Below are positions 8,563-17,523 of a stretch of DNA of 64,000 bases, in pieces. Each line of letters begins with the position of its first letter. The stretch's first letter is position 1. Under the pieces are notes generated by a model. The model saw only the letters and a list, made by a program, of their open reading frames with translations, did not search any database and was not told where the DNA came from. Made by a program: the position numbers and the translations under genes. Source of the DNA: a virus. The DNA is taken from positions 16,457 through 80,456 of the IMG/VR virus record IMGVR_UViG_3300045921_000463; one strand, given 5' to 3'.

Positions 8563-9660
8563 CTAAAACGGAATGTTATCGCTGTTCTTCCTGTACTCTG
8601 GAAGGAAAAACAAGCCGCGATAAAGCCATGAACTGGAAATCGCATGTCGTATTTCATGTATTGTAAGGCTATCCGGGTCTTTTCTGTTATCCGAGATTGC
8701 GCTTTTTGGGTATCTGGCGATCCAGACCGGAACGTGTGAGAACAAACGCTCGGCCCATGAAAGGTATGTGTTTTCCCTGAGACCTGTCTGGATGTTTATA
8801 TTTCCGAATGTAGCTGCATCGCCAGCCGCGTCGTTATCCAGAAAAAGCGTTACCGGTCGATTAAGTCTTATCAGATAGTTCACCTTGTGATCCGTTACTG
8901 CTGTTCCAAGAATAGCATGTGTGCCTCGATAGCCTGCCTGCTGACAGCGTGCATAGTCGAAAGGTCCCTCGACAAGAATGATTCGAGAATTTCCGGGCTT
9001 TCTTTTCCAGCGCGGATTGAACAAGAACAATCTGTCTTTCTGGAGACCGCCGTAGTCACGGCTTTTGGGATTCGCGCTGCTGCTTTTGCCTATGTAGCGG
9101 TCGGACATTACAGACCTGCCTGTAAATCCGCAAAGCTGCAAATTTTCGTCATATACGGGAAAAAGTACTCGTTGCTGGTTTTCGTCAAAGCGCAAACCAA
9201 GCCTCACGGCATCTAAAGGACTGTATCCGCGTTTCTTCAAGTACGGGTGAAGCGCCACGCCACCAAAGGATGGCATATTGAGCAATTTCGCATTGTCTTC
9301 CTTGGACTCATTTACAATTCCTGTATCGTCATCCCATTCCGGTACCGGCGATGTTTCGGATTCTTCGAACTCGGCCCGCTCGGCCCACGCAACAAGTTCG
9401 GAATAATCTGCCCCACGCAATTTTCCAAGCCTTGCTGGCAAAAGTGCCAGCGATCCTTTGGAGCCGCATGAGAAACACTTGTAGTGTGAGCGGCGATTGC
9501 CACTCGCAAGAACCCCAAACGACGGATGGTTATCAACTCTGTTTTTATGGTACCAAGGCGCAAACGGGCACTGATAGTTATACCAACTTCCAGATACCTG
9601 CCTTGGTTTTAGCGGTACACCAAGTTTTGAAAGTAATGCCTCAGCGGTTTCTATCTTCAT
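8563..9660 (-). CDS. DnaG-type primase with zinc-binding domain and TOPRIM
   Basis: 365 aa. Makes RNA primers for replication. An N-terminal zinc domain is suggested by Cys31, His45, Cys62 and Cys65 (YKCFSCGSKG). A TOPRIM domain follows: ILVEGPFDYARC (catalytic Glu) and LFLDNDAAGD (DxD-like). The length is shorter than bacterial DnaG (near 580 aa) and lacks the helicase-binding C-terminal domain, as is usual in phages. The start lies just downstream of palindrome 9664-9679 and has no clear Shine-Dalgarno sequence. Confidence 0.82.
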   Translation of the reverse strand: MKIETAEALLSKLGVPLKPRQVSGSWYNYQCPFAPWYHKNRVDNHPSFGVLASGNRRSHYKCFSCGSKGSLALLPARLGKLRGADYSELVAWAERAEFEESETSPVPEWDDDTGIVNESKEDNAKLLNMPSFGGVALHPYLKKRGYSPLDAVRLGLRFDENQQRVLFPVYDENLQLCGFTGRSVMSDRYIGKSSSANPKSRDYGGLQKDRLFLFNPRWKRKPGNSRIILVEGPFDYARCQQAGYRGTHAILGTAVTDHKVNYLIRLNRPVTLFLDNDAAGDAATFGNINIQTGLRENTYLSWAERLFSHVPVWIARYPKSAISDNRKDPDSLTIHEIRHAISSSWLYRGLFFLPEYRKNSDNIPF

Positions 9661-9663
9661 CCA

Positions 9664-9679
9664 TATAACGGGTTATAGC
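9664..9679. repeat. Dispersed palindrome, site 5
   Basis: TAAC-2 bp-GTTA. Contains the thyX TAA stop, 4 bp before the primase ATG. Confidence 0.82.
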
Positions 9680-10314
9680 ATGTTGGGGAAGTGTTTTGCG
9701 AGTTCCTTGCGTATCGCTTCTGCAACTTCGACATGTTCAAGCTGCGTACCGTTTCCCTCTCGAACTTCAAGATAATGTATCCACGAGCGCAAGCTTCCTG
9801 CCATGTAAAGGCGGCTCATGGTCAATCCTTCTGGAAGTATTGTACGAGCAGTTTCCTTTGCTACATCTAACCTGAGCGCATTGGAATAAACAAAATCAAC
9901 ATAACGAACAAGTATCGAAACAAGGATTTTCCACAGACGTTTTTTCCATTTCGGAAGATCATCTATGCTGTTTTGCCTGTTTTTGTGATCCTGTCGTCTT
10001 ATGTTTCGTTCACAGAACGTGGTTGCGGACGCATACCGCTGGGAGAACTCCTGAAACGAAAAACTTCTGTGTCTCAGTATCTGTCGCGCTATGTCGCGCG
10101 GACATTCTATTTCTACAACAGCGTGAACCATTTCGAAAGGGGACCAGTGCCCTTCTTTCACAAGGTAATCGAGCAGTTTTCCGCCAGTGTGATGGTGGTT
10201 TTGATTCTTTGGGTTGGAAACGCGAGCACAATACGCAACAAGAGCTTCCGGCTCCGGCGGAATACCGGAAGATTCAAGCGGCATGGTAACTGCTACAACG
10301 CGAACCCTTGTCAT
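9673..10314 (-). CDS. thyX: Flavin-dependent thymidylate synthase
   Basis: 213 aa. ThyX makes dTMP from dUMP using FAD, NADPH and methylene-tetrahydrofolate. The signature RHR-x3-SxQEFSxRYA appears at about 81-95. Length is normal for the family. It would raise the thymidine supply for phage replication; it sits in the replication operon with an ATGA overlap upstream. The TAA stop lies inside palindrome 9664-9679. I see no dUMP hydroxymethylase or other base-modifying synthase near it. Confidence 0.92.
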   Translation of the reverse strand: MTRVRVVAVTMPLESSGIPPEPEALVAYCARVSNPKNQNHHHTGGKLLDYLVKEGHWSPFEMVHAVVEIECPRDIARQILRHRSFSFQEFSQRYASATTFCERNIRRQDHKNRQNSIDDLPKWKKRLWKILVSILVRYVDFVYSNALRLDVAKETARTILPEGLTMSRLYMAGSLRSWIHYLEVREGNGTQLEHVEVAEAIRKELAKHFPNML

Positions 10315-10856
10315 TGATCGCTTCTTTTGATCCTGATCTTGCGACTGACAACAGATGGAGTCTTTGCAGAAACCGTTTTGTCGAGGGAACGCCGCGTCTT
10401 GCGCTTTATGTCGGTAGCCTGCGGAACCACGATGAACTCGTCATTTGAGTTCTCAAGATCGAGTTCCTTGATGCGGATGTTGTAGTTGTCGCCCTTGACC
10501 GGCGTTTCCAATAACAGGGTTACATCGGAACCGAGAATATTGGTAACGTCAGTCTTGCTGACGCGAATGCAGCGAAGGAACTGGTCTTCCGTGATTTCGC
10601 CGCCTTTCAACTTGGCGTACAGATCGGCAGGGTTGATGATGCTCGACTCCGCTGCATCGTAGGTAATCTCGTGACCGTTGGTGCGTATGGTTGTACCAAG
10701 CGTCCATTCGTTGGACTGAATCCTGTTCTTGAAGATGTTGCGAATTTCCGTGGAAAGACGATTGAAAGCGTTGGTGTGCTCCTTTTTCAGGCTATGCTGT
10801 TCAAGAAGCTTTACGAGAGCGGTTTTCAATTCGTTCGGAAGGGGCAACCTTGGCAT
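10311..10856 (-). CDS. Hypothetical protein
   Basis: 181 aa, mixed helical N-terminus and a beta-rich middle (VTLLLETPVKGDNYNIRIKELDLE), basic C-terminal tail of Arg/Lys-rich residues. No family recognised. Start 10856 has GGAG 7 nt upstream and overlaps the polymerase 3' end by 56 nt; the stop overlaps thyX (ATGA). Its position between polymerase and ThyX suggests a replication role, and the basic tail would fit DNA contact, both inference. Confidence 0.72.
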   Translation of the reverse strand: MPRLPLPNELKTALVKLLEQHSLKKEHTNAFNRLSTEIRNIFKNRIQSNEWTLGTTIRTNGHEITYDAAESSIINPADLYAKLKGGEITEDQFLRCIRVSKTDVTNILGSDVTLLLETPVKGDNYNIRIKELDLENSNDEFIVVPQATDIKRKTRRSLDKTVSAKTPSVVSRKIRIKRSDQ

Positions 10857-13800
10857 TGCAACGCTCCATGGGTTTTGTAGTGGTTTTATTGTATCGAGAA
10901 TTACTACTGTTGTAAAGTTTTTTCGTCGATAGTGCTGCTAGCTTTTCTTCAACCTCGCGCATTTTTGCAATAGTCTTTTCGTCCTGTGAATTTATATCTC
11001 TTAATTTTTTAAGCTCATCATTAAGAATGTGTCTGATTATATCCGTGTAAGTCCTGTTGCCGGACTCTACAGAGAAGTACTTTGGTTTTACTTCGTAGGT
11101 TTCGGCGAGGTTTCTGCCGATTTCGGCGTCAGCTACAATAGGAACGGTAGGCTTCCATCCGAACCACTTTTCGAGCGGCAGATTTTCCATTGTTTTCTTG
11201 ACAAGCCGCATCGTTTTGGCGGCATACTCTTCCTTGGCAATACAGATGATGGAATCGTGGATGAATCCGCATATCTTGATGTGCTCCCACAACCCTGTAT
11301 TGCGCAGATAGGGAACAAGAAGACCGATTGCCATGAGCCCAAGATCGGAAGCAAAGCTCTGCACTGGCGAGTTGATGCCCTGACGTATTGCCTGCTTCGC
11401 AATGGCCTCGTCGGAACTGTCAACCATCGGAAGATGTCGTATGCGTCCGTTGAAGGCCCGCACATATTTGTGCTTCTTTACCCATTGCTCGACGCGGCTA
11501 TGCCATTCTGCAAGGCGGGGATACGTCTCAAAGAACATTTCTCTAAGAGATGCCGCTTCCTCGTCCGTAAAGTCGATACCGTAATCGGTTTTGGCGTATT
11601 CGCGGAATTTTTTCCACCACATGCCGTATAAAAACCCGAAATTGACGCTGTTTCCAGAGATGGTGACACGTCCGTTTCGTCTGACAACAACATAGGAGGA
11701 CGGCACAGTGACACAGTATACTGTCTGATTGTCAGCAGTCGATACGGACCAGTTATTGCGCTTGAACGGATTACGCTCATTGCTTCTGAAAGAAACCTTG
11801 AATGTCTTGTTTGAGCAAGAAACGAGATTGCTTGTTCTGTTGGACAACGTACAGACAATCTGCACAAAATTGGCGTTCTTCCTTTTAGAAGACGAATAGA
11901 AACACAAGCTTCGTGACGACTTTTTGTAACTATGCCCATCCCAACGGGGCAACTCGTCGAGAAAGGCTTCCTTATCTATTACCGACAGTAGCGACACATC
12001 AAAAGTCTTGTCCGGCATGTATGCCATTATACGCTTTGCGACAGAATCCTTTTTCGGCAAGTAAAAGAAAGTTACTGCCTTTTTGTCAGAATCGAAAAAC
12101 ACACTGGTAGAGTAATCGACTCCAGCGGCGTCGAGCAGTTCACGGCATCTGTTTATTTTACGTTGCTTTGAAAAACCCAAACGGATTGCTCCATTGTTTT
12201 GGTAGCTTCCGTCAGCCTGAACCATTACAAGCAATCTGGTAAACAAGGGATCAGCATCAGTTGAATCTGGATAGTAACCTGCATGGCAGCTTAGTACGCT
12301 GCCAGCCGTATCGTTGTAGGTAAGGTCTTCCGCAGCACGCTCATACGGCATCTTTGTGTACCGACTGAACAAGAGCAGCCTGTGGTTTGGGGTTACGGCA
12401 AGATCGGTACTCTTGTCTTGTATGATTACTACTTTCTGATTTTCGTAGCGATGAAAAGCCAACGGCTTTACAAAGCTGATCACGCCGCTTTCCCACTGCG
12501 CAACTTCAACATCCTGCGGCAACCTGTCGAACCTGACAAATCCTGAGGTTGTCAGGATTTCCGTATCGCCAGTGTAGCATTTTGATTGGAATCTTTTGAG
12601 GTCTTGAACCTCTTTTGAAAGCTTCAAGAATTCTTCAACAGATATGCCCATGATACCCGCCGCAGTCGAGCGGTGAATGTCGCCGCCTTCCTGATAGACC
12701 TGCATCATACGTTCGTCGCCGCTGATCATTGCTGCGATTCGCAACTCGGCCTGCGAAAGGTCAAGCTGAATGTAGACATGGCCTTCCGGGGCTTGAAACG
12801 CCTTTCTGAAAGTCTTTGCCATTTTCCCGCGCTTGGGAAAATTCTGACCATTGGGCGAATCTGAGCAACTACGACCTGTAGTCGTCTTGTGAAGAGAATA
12901 AGAAGGTCTGATACGCCCGTCATAGATGTACTTGTAGAAGCCCGAAATGTATGTATTCAGCATTTTCTGGTTCTTGATGTAGTCAGTAAGCCGCGCAATG
13001 AACGGATGGTCAGCAACATAGTAGGGAAGCGCCGTCTTTGACGAAACGGACGGCTTGCCGGTCTTGGTGTACTGCATTGGCTTCAAGCGCAGACCGTCGG
13101 GATGGTTGTAAAGGTAATCGACAAGGATTGCGTCACGATCAGGTTGCAGACCTACGCCTGTGTCTTTGTGAATGGACTTGATACTTACTGGAATCTGCGA
13201 AAGCAGCCATTCCTTTTCCTTCTCTTGGATGCCTCGCAAGTATTGCTCGAACTCTCTTAGGGCATCCACGTTTATGTAAAAGCCGGTCTGCTCCATGTAG
13301 CAGAAGGCGCGAATAGCGCGCATTACAGTCTTGCGATAGCAAGCCCAAAGTCTCTTGTCGCGCCGCAGTTTCGGCAATAACGTGTTATAGAGACGCAAGG
13401 CAGCGTCTGTATCGCCGCATCCGTAAGCTATCATCTTGTACGGCGGAACAAGGTCCATGCGCGTCTTGGACTGATGCACGGGGTCTTTGTTGAACTCGTC
13501 CGCATACCCCGCCATGGCAGGGACATGAAGTCTTGCAAGATCGTCTAGACTCTTGGAAAGGAGGTTTTCATCAATAAGGTGCGCCATCAGGATGGTATCG
13601 GCATGATAATTGGCAATCTGTATGCCGAGCTTGTAATGAAGCATCAGCCAGTCAAATTTCAGGTTATGGCCGATGACCTTTACTTTCGTATTCTCAAGCA
13701 GCCGTTTCAGTTGGGCAACTATTTTCGGTCTGTAGGTTTCATAGCCGCCCGGAAAGTCGATCACGTTGTGAAAGCGCAGATCGCCTGCATCATAATCTAC

Positions 13801-14529
13801 AGGCACAATGATACTTTCACCCGGCTTGATGCCGAGTTGAACCGTGAGAAGCCTAGTACTCGGATCGAACGGATACAATCCGACACTTTCGACATCGAGG
13901 GAAATGAGGCTTGGCGGGTCTTTCAGCAGATGTTCAAGATCGTAACACCAACGATAATTCACAGCGATCCTTGCGTGTGAGGCTTCGGCCTTGAACCCTC
14001 CTCTTGCAACGCGACCGAGAGTTTCAAGGTCTGCGAGGAAGATGTTCTCGGACTCCGGGTGCTTCCTTGCGAAGAATGGTGAGGTCATGGGAAGAACAGG
14101 AGTAGTTCCGAAGCTTTTGCTGGACTCCAGTACCTGCCCTCGAACCTTGGTTATCTGGACACTGCGCCCGATCACCTGTTGACAGGCTTTGGCACCCATC
14201 GGAACGATAATGAATGGCCGGAGTTCGTTTACAACCTCGACAAAGTGAGGCTCCCATTCCTTTAGAATCGAAGATACTGTCCTGTTGCTTGTGGATTCTT
14301 CGTAGGTAATGGAACGCGCGCACGAGAGAAATATTACGTCCTTTTCTTTCAGGCCGGTATGTTTCAATACGCGGGAACCAAGCCATTCAAGATCGTCCTT
14401 GCGAAGTGGAATGCTCAATGGCTGCGCAGAAATTACCGGATCGAGTACGACCATTACCTTGGCAGTCGTTCTTCCGAGGTGCGGAAGTCGTATTTCTACG
14501 CTGGCGTTTCTGTTGGTTGCCGCACTCAT
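10801..14529 (-). CDS. DNA polymerase I with N-terminal UDG-like domain and an intein
   Basis: 1242 aa precursor. Residues about 20-175 resemble a uracil-DNA-glycosylase fold (VVLDPVISAQ, a PMGAKAC segment, MTSPFFARKHPES), as known for phage SPO1 polymerase. A DnaQ-like 3'-5' exonuclease follows (LDVESVGL, IGHNLKFDW, YGCGDTDAALR). The family A polymerase has motif A DLSQAELRIAA, the O-helix, and motif C FIHDSIIC, where Ser replaces the usual Glu after Asp. A 310-aa intein (651-960) splits the O-helix after its Lys. Removing it leaves 932 aa. A charged C-terminal tail of about 70 aa follows the polymerase domain. Start overlaps the helicase stop (ATGA). Confidence 0.9.
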   Translation of the reverse strand: MSAATNRNASVEIRLPHLGRTTAKVMVVLDPVISAQPLSIPLRKDDLEWLGSRVLKHTGLKEKDVIFLSCARSITYEESTSNRTVSSILKEWEPHFVEVVNELRPFIIVPMGAKACQQVIGRSVQITKVRGQVLESSKSFGTTPVLPMTSPFFARKHPESENIFLADLETLGRVARGGFKAEASHARIAVNYRWCYDLEHLLKDPPSLISLDVESVGLYPFDPSTRLLTVQLGIKPGESIIVPVDYDAGDLRFHNVIDFPGGYETYRPKIVAQLKRLLENTKVKVIGHNLKFDWLMLHYKLGIQIANYHADTILMAHLIDENLLSKSLDDLARLHVPAMAGYADEFNKDPVHQSKTRMDLVPPYKMIAYGCGDTDAALRLYNTLLPKLRRDKRLWACYRKTVMRAIRAFCYMEQTGFYINVDALREFEQYLRGIQEKEKEWLLSQIPVSIKSIHKDTGVGLQPDRDAILVDYLYNHPDGLRLKPMQYTKTGKPSVSSKTALPYYVADHPFIARLTDYIKNQKMLNTYISGFYKYIYDGRIRPSYSLHKTTTGRSCSDSPNGQNFPKRGKMAKTFRKAFQAPEGHVYIQLDLSQAELRIAAMISGDERMMQVYQEGGDIHRSTAAGIMGISVEEFLKLSKEVQDLKRFQSKCYTGDTEILTTSGFVRFDRLPQDVEVAQWESGVISFVKPLAFHRYENQKVVIIQDKSTDLAVTPNHRLLLFSRYTKMPYERAAEDLTYNDTAGSVLSCHAGYYPDSTDADPLFTRLLVMVQADGSYQNNGAIRLGFSKQRKINRCRELLDAAGVDYSTSVFFDSDKKAVTFFYLPKKDSVAKRIMAYMPDKTFDVSLLSVIDKEAFLDELPRWDGHSYKKSSRSLCFYSSSKRKNANFVQIVCTLSNRTSNLVSCSNKTFKVSFRSNERNPFKRNNWSVSTADNQTVYCVTVPSSYVVVRRNGRVTISGNSVNFGFLYGMWWKKFREYAKTDYGIDFTDEEAASLREMFFETYPRLAEWHSRVEQWVKKHKYVRAFNGRIRHLPMVDSSDEAIAKQAIRQGINSPVQSFASDLGLMAIGLLVPYLRNTGLWEHIKICGFIHDSIICIAKEEYAAKTMRLVKKTMENLPLEKWFGWKPTVPIVADAEIGRNLAETYEVKPKYFSVESGNRTYTDIIRHILNDELKKLRDINSQDEKTIAKMREVEEKLAALSTKKLYNSSNSRYNKTTTKPMERCNAKVAPSERIENRSRKAS
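11650..12579 (-). other. Intein with LAGLIDADG homing endonuclease, in polymerase O-helix
   Basis: 310 aa. It starts at Cys (CYTGDTEIL, block A), has block B with TPNH, a LAGLIDADG motif LLVMVQADG near residue 116 and a second, degenerate one (FLDELPRWDG), and ends ISGN before +1 Ser. The penultimate residue is Gly, not the usual His. The flanks FQSK and SVNFGFLYG join into a normal O-helix. Low in the dispersed palindrome, consistent with separate origin. Splicing is predicted, not shown. Confidence 0.88.
13374..13390. repeat. Dispersed palindrome, site 6
   Basis: TAAC-2 bp-GTTA. Inside the polymerase exonuclease region. Confidence 0.78.
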
Positions 14530-15917
14530 CGCATGAAATCCAACATGCTGGGGTTGGGTGCAAGCGAGTTTCCTCGGCTTCGGGAAGATCGTGCCTGCGG
14601 CCTTTCCATTATTTCGATTCGCGGATCGTCCGGCTGCAAGAGCGAAAGGTCTATCGGCGAAGTCCTGTTTTCAGGATAGTTGCAGTACCAGTATCCGTCC
14701 TCGCCCTCGCGGCCCTTGAGAATGCCGAACACCCTTACCGATTTCTCGAAAGGATGAGGTCCGAGGTCCAGTCCGAAAACATGCGAAGCGGATTGGCCGA
14801 TAACGTCGGTTTCGCCGATTACCTCGACTCCAAGGTGTGCTATCGGATTGAAGCGCCGCGTCGATCCTGCCTGCTGTTCTTCATTGCGCTTTTGTGCGGC
14901 GCGGCGTCTTTCCTCGGCCTGCCTGTTGAACTGCATGGTGCTGACGATGGGTATTTTCCTGTCGGCAGCGCATTTTTTAAGTTCCTCAGCAACATCGGAT
15001 ATGGTTTCTCTGCGACCCGAGGAACCATATCTCTTTGTCTGCGGTTTTAGCAGGTACCCCGCGTCTATGTAGGAAATGTCGGGCTGGAACTGGTCTATGT
15101 AGGCTTCTACCTGCGGAACGGACCTGTCGAAATTGGCAGTCACCATGAACAAGGGCTGCATTTCGTTCATTTCCGCTATGGAGCGGCGAACAAGGTCTTG
15201 AGACGCGGTTGACACCGTTCCTGTGCGTATCAGGTTCGGGTTTATGCGGGAATGGAGACCTACCATTCGCCGCATCGTGGCACGTCCTTCCATCTCGTTC
15301 GAGACGAAAAGGATGCGATGACCCGCTTTCCATGCGTTATAGCACTGGTATAGAAGCGACCACGATTTTCCACGACCTACCCTGCCTACCCACACGATGT
15401 GATCGCCGGGCTGATAACCGCCGGTAACGTCATCAACCGCATCCCAGCCCGTAGTTACGCCGCGAAGTCCGTGGTAGGTGCTGCTGTCTTCGAACTCTTG
15501 AAGAATCTGCGCAAGAAGCGCGCGGCTGTCCTCGACACCGGAAGAGTCCGGCCCGAACCTGCGGCGTATGCTCGCAATCTCGTCGATGATCGCAAGCATC
15601 GCGGATACGTCGGATTGAGAACCCTTGAAACTTTCTCCGAGTCTGGCATACGGCTCCCGTAACAGGTTATAGAAAGCCCTGCGCTTTGCTTCATCGTAGT
15701 AGTATGAAGATGGCTCGTCAGGGTATGCGTTGATGCTGAAACGCCGCCGAAGCGTGTTGATAGTCGGAAACTTGTTGTGCTGCGCTACATGTACTCTGAC
15801 AAATTCGTAAAGTCGTTTTTCATCGTCTGTCCTGAGAAACTCGGATGGTATGTTCAGGAGACGGGAGCGTGACTTTTCCTTTACGACGGAAAGGACGAGG
15901 CTGATACCGACGCTCAT
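14526..15917 (-). CDS. Replicative DNA helicase, DnaB type
   Basis: 463 aa. RecA-fold hexameric helicase: TTGWDAVDDVTGGYQPGD, then Walker A GRVGRGKS at about 178-185, Walker B region ISYIDAGYL, and a later STMQFNRQ segment typical of DnaB. The N-terminal 140 residues are a reduced helical domain. It unwinds the fork ahead of the polymerase encoded immediately downstream. The C-terminus after residue 430 is low-complexity. Its ATG at 15917 is 6 nt after the preceding gene, without a strong Shine-Dalgarno sequence. Confidence 0.85.
   Translation of the reverse strand: MSVGISLVLSVVKEKSRSRLLNIPSEFLRTDDEKRLYEFVRVHVAQHNKFPTINTLRRRFSINAYPDEPSSYYYDEAKRRAFYNLLREPYARLGESFKGSQSDVSAMLAIIDEIASIRRRFGPDSSGVEDSRALLAQILQEFEDSSTYHGLRGVTTGWDAVDDVTGGYQPGDHIVWVGRVGRGKSWSLLYQCYNAWKAGHRILFVSNEMEGRATMRRMVGLHSRINPNLIRTGTVSTASQDLVRRSIAEMNEMQPLFMVTANFDRSVPQVEAYIDQFQPDISYIDAGYLLKPQTKRYGSSGRRETISDVAEELKKCAADRKIPIVSTMQFNRQAEERRRAAQKRNEEQQAGSTRRFNPIAHLGVEVIGETDVIGQSASHVFGLDLGPHPFEKSVRVFGILKGREGEDGYWYCNYPENRTSPIDLSLLQPDDPRIEIMERPQARSSRSRGNSLAPNPSMLDFMR
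15659..15672. repeat. Dispersed palindrome, site 7
   Basis: TAAC-2 bp-GTTA. Inside the DnaB-type helicase gene. Confidence 0.78.
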
Positions 15918-15923
15918 GTGCGC

Positions 15924-16562
15924 TTAAGCGATTACGGTATCGTACAGTATCAGGTCCACAGTAGAGTCGGTGTAGATCGCTTCAAGATGCTTTCGAACAG
16001 TTGGCATATCCGGTTTCTTGGTTGGAAACCGCCAAGCCCCGAAAATTATCCTTCCGTGCAGGGAATGCTTGGCGATGCTGAGAAACTCGTAGAAGTGAGC
16101 CATAGCAGCAGGCTCGGACTTGAAGAATTGCTGCTGATGGCCGGACACTGCATCCGCGATGAAGATGTAATCCGATTCTTCTGCGTATTCGATGATACTT
16201 GGGGTGCCTCGCAGCGTGTTCTTGATCTGCGCAAGAGCAATGGTTGCTGGCGTGGCGTAGAAGACTGTTCCGATGCCGCACAGCAGGAATTCCGTTGCCG
16301 ATCCGCTGAAATCGGATTCATTCGTGATGAAAAGGCTGCGCGGAGCAACTTCGGCATTGACGATGTATTGAAGTTGCTTCTGGATTTCGGAAGAAACAAG
16401 TGATTTCGGAAGATCGCAAACTTTCATGTCTTTGATGGAGCGATTGCCGATCAGGGAACGAAAATAATCCAGCGGAACAACCGCCTTCGAAAGGTCTTCC
16501 ATGAGAACAGTAACCGGCATACTGCTTTCGCGAGGAAATAGCGTGTTATTGGCAGACGGCAT
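15924..16562 (-). CDS. Hypothetical protein, possible helicase-associated factor
   Basis: 212 aa alpha/beta protein. Strands LFITNESDF and SDYIFIADAVSG, and FGAWRFP, look like a Rossmann or AAA-like core, but I see no Walker A. It immediately precedes the DnaB-type helicase gene, where helicase loaders often lie, so a degenerate loader is conceivable. Start 16562 is chosen because GGAG lies 6 nt upstream; a longer frame to 16574 exists. A near-copy of the dispersed palindrome lies at 16537-16553 in its 5' end. Confidence 0.65.
   Translation of the reverse strand: MPSANNTLFPRESSMPVTVLMEDLSKAVVPLDYFRSLIGNRSIKDMKVCDLPKSLVSSEIQKQLQYIVNAEVAPRSLFITNESDFSGSATEFLLCGIGTVFYATPATIALAQIKNTLRGTPSIIEYAEESDYIFIADAVSGHQQQFFKSEPAAMAHFYEFLSIAKHSLHGRIIFGAWRFPTKKPDMPTVRKHLEAIYTDSTVDLILYDTVIA
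16537..16553. repeat. Dispersed palindrome, near-copy
   Basis: TAGC-2 bp-GTTA, one mismatch, with the TTGGC flank of other sites. Inside the gene ending at 15924. Confidence 0.55.
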
Positions 16563-16564
16563 GG

Positions 16565-17218
16565 TTACTCCCATTCAGGTATGTTTTTCGCAGGTTTCGC
16601 TTTGCGAGGTCGCTTTATAGCAGGCTTTTTCTCGGATTGCAAGTCCCGGATTTTTGCTCTCAGCTTCATGATTTCGAATTCGCGTTTTCTGATTTCTTCC
16701 TGAGCGATGCGAACGACCTTGATGAGCGATTCCTGCTTCTCGGCAGCGCGCTCGTTTTCGCGCTTCCGTTCCGGCTCCTCGAAAACGCCATCCTTGAGCC
16801 GCTGGTAGTCGTAGAAGCACGAAACGTACAAGTCCGCGAAACGGAAAAGCCACGCCAGCGCAGGATACTCGGGATACTTCGAAAAACTGCGGAACTGCCG
16901 GGAATGCCGTATCGGCTTCCAGTTGTGAACGACGAAACCGGCAAAGTCCTGTACCGACAAACCCGCATCGCGGAGCGGTACCACGATCAACCGTTTCAGT
17001 TGCGGCACATCCCGTTTCTTCGACATCTGCATTACGGGAGCCGCAGGGAAGGACTCCCTGATCGCGGCACGCCAATAGCTATCGAAGATTCGAACGCCAT
17101 CTTCGATAGTATACCGCTTCGACCACTGGTCCAGCTTTTGCGCTTTCAGCGTCAGCGCGTGCGCTATCGCTTCCTGAGCGGAGGTGAACTGCTTGAGTGT
17201 ATGTGTACGTTTTTTCAT
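16565..17218 (-). CDS. Hypothetical protein with C-terminal coiled coil
   Basis: 217 aa. Helical N-terminal two thirds with aromatic residues, then a coiled coil from about 150 to 195 (QEEIRKREFEIMKLRAKI) and a basic Lys/Pro/Arg tail. It starts at 17218 just after an AT-rich leader with AAAAATCTA elements. First gene after a noncoding block full of palindromes, so probably first in the replication operon. Function unknown; primosome or origin factor is a guess from location. Confidence 0.68.
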   Translation of the reverse strand: MKKRTHTLKQFTSAQEAIAHALTLKAQKLDQWSKRYTIEDGVRIFDSYWRAAIRESFPAAPVMQMSKKRDVPQLKRLIVVPLRDAGLSVQDFAGFVVHNWKPIRHSRQFRSFSKYPEYPALAWLFRFADLYVSCFYDYQRLKDGVFEEPERKRENERAAEKQESLIKVVRIAQEEIRKREFEIMKLRAKIRDLQSEKKPAIKRPRKAKPAKNIPEWE

Positions 17219-17366
17219 ACTCTACCCTTGTTTAGATTTTTCTCGATTACACTAATTTCACATTTTTACTCTGATCTTTAGTTTTTAGATTTTTCCCTTT
17301 CTGCCTCGCGCGCGTACGCGCGCGTAGGTTGTATGTTGTTTAATATACCGTAAGGTATATTATATA

Positions 17367-17408
17367 GAGTCCGGCTGACCGGACTCTGGAGTCCGGCTGA
17401 CCGGACTT
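17367..17408. repeat. Two tandem GAGTCCGG-CTGA-CCGGACTC palindromes
   Basis: Copies at 17367-17386 and 17389-17408 (last base differs), 22 bp centre to centre, about two helical turns, with a TATAAT on the minus strand directly beside the first. They read as paired operators or as two RNA hairpins. Confidence 0.75.
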
Positions 17409-17503
17409 AGATTTTTCACAAAAACTGCTTTGTTTTGACCATTTTTTGAAGAATCCAGAATGTATGTTGAAGAATACGAGATATAAGAATTTGACATTTG
17501 AAC

Positions 17504-17523
17504 GAGTCCGGTGGACCGGACTC
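17504..17523. repeat. Third GAGTCCGG palindrome, loop TGGA
   Basis: Same arms as the pair at 17367-17408 with loop TGGA. It lies 13 bp downstream of the gene ending at 17536, so it could be that gene's 3' hairpin. Confidence 0.7.
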
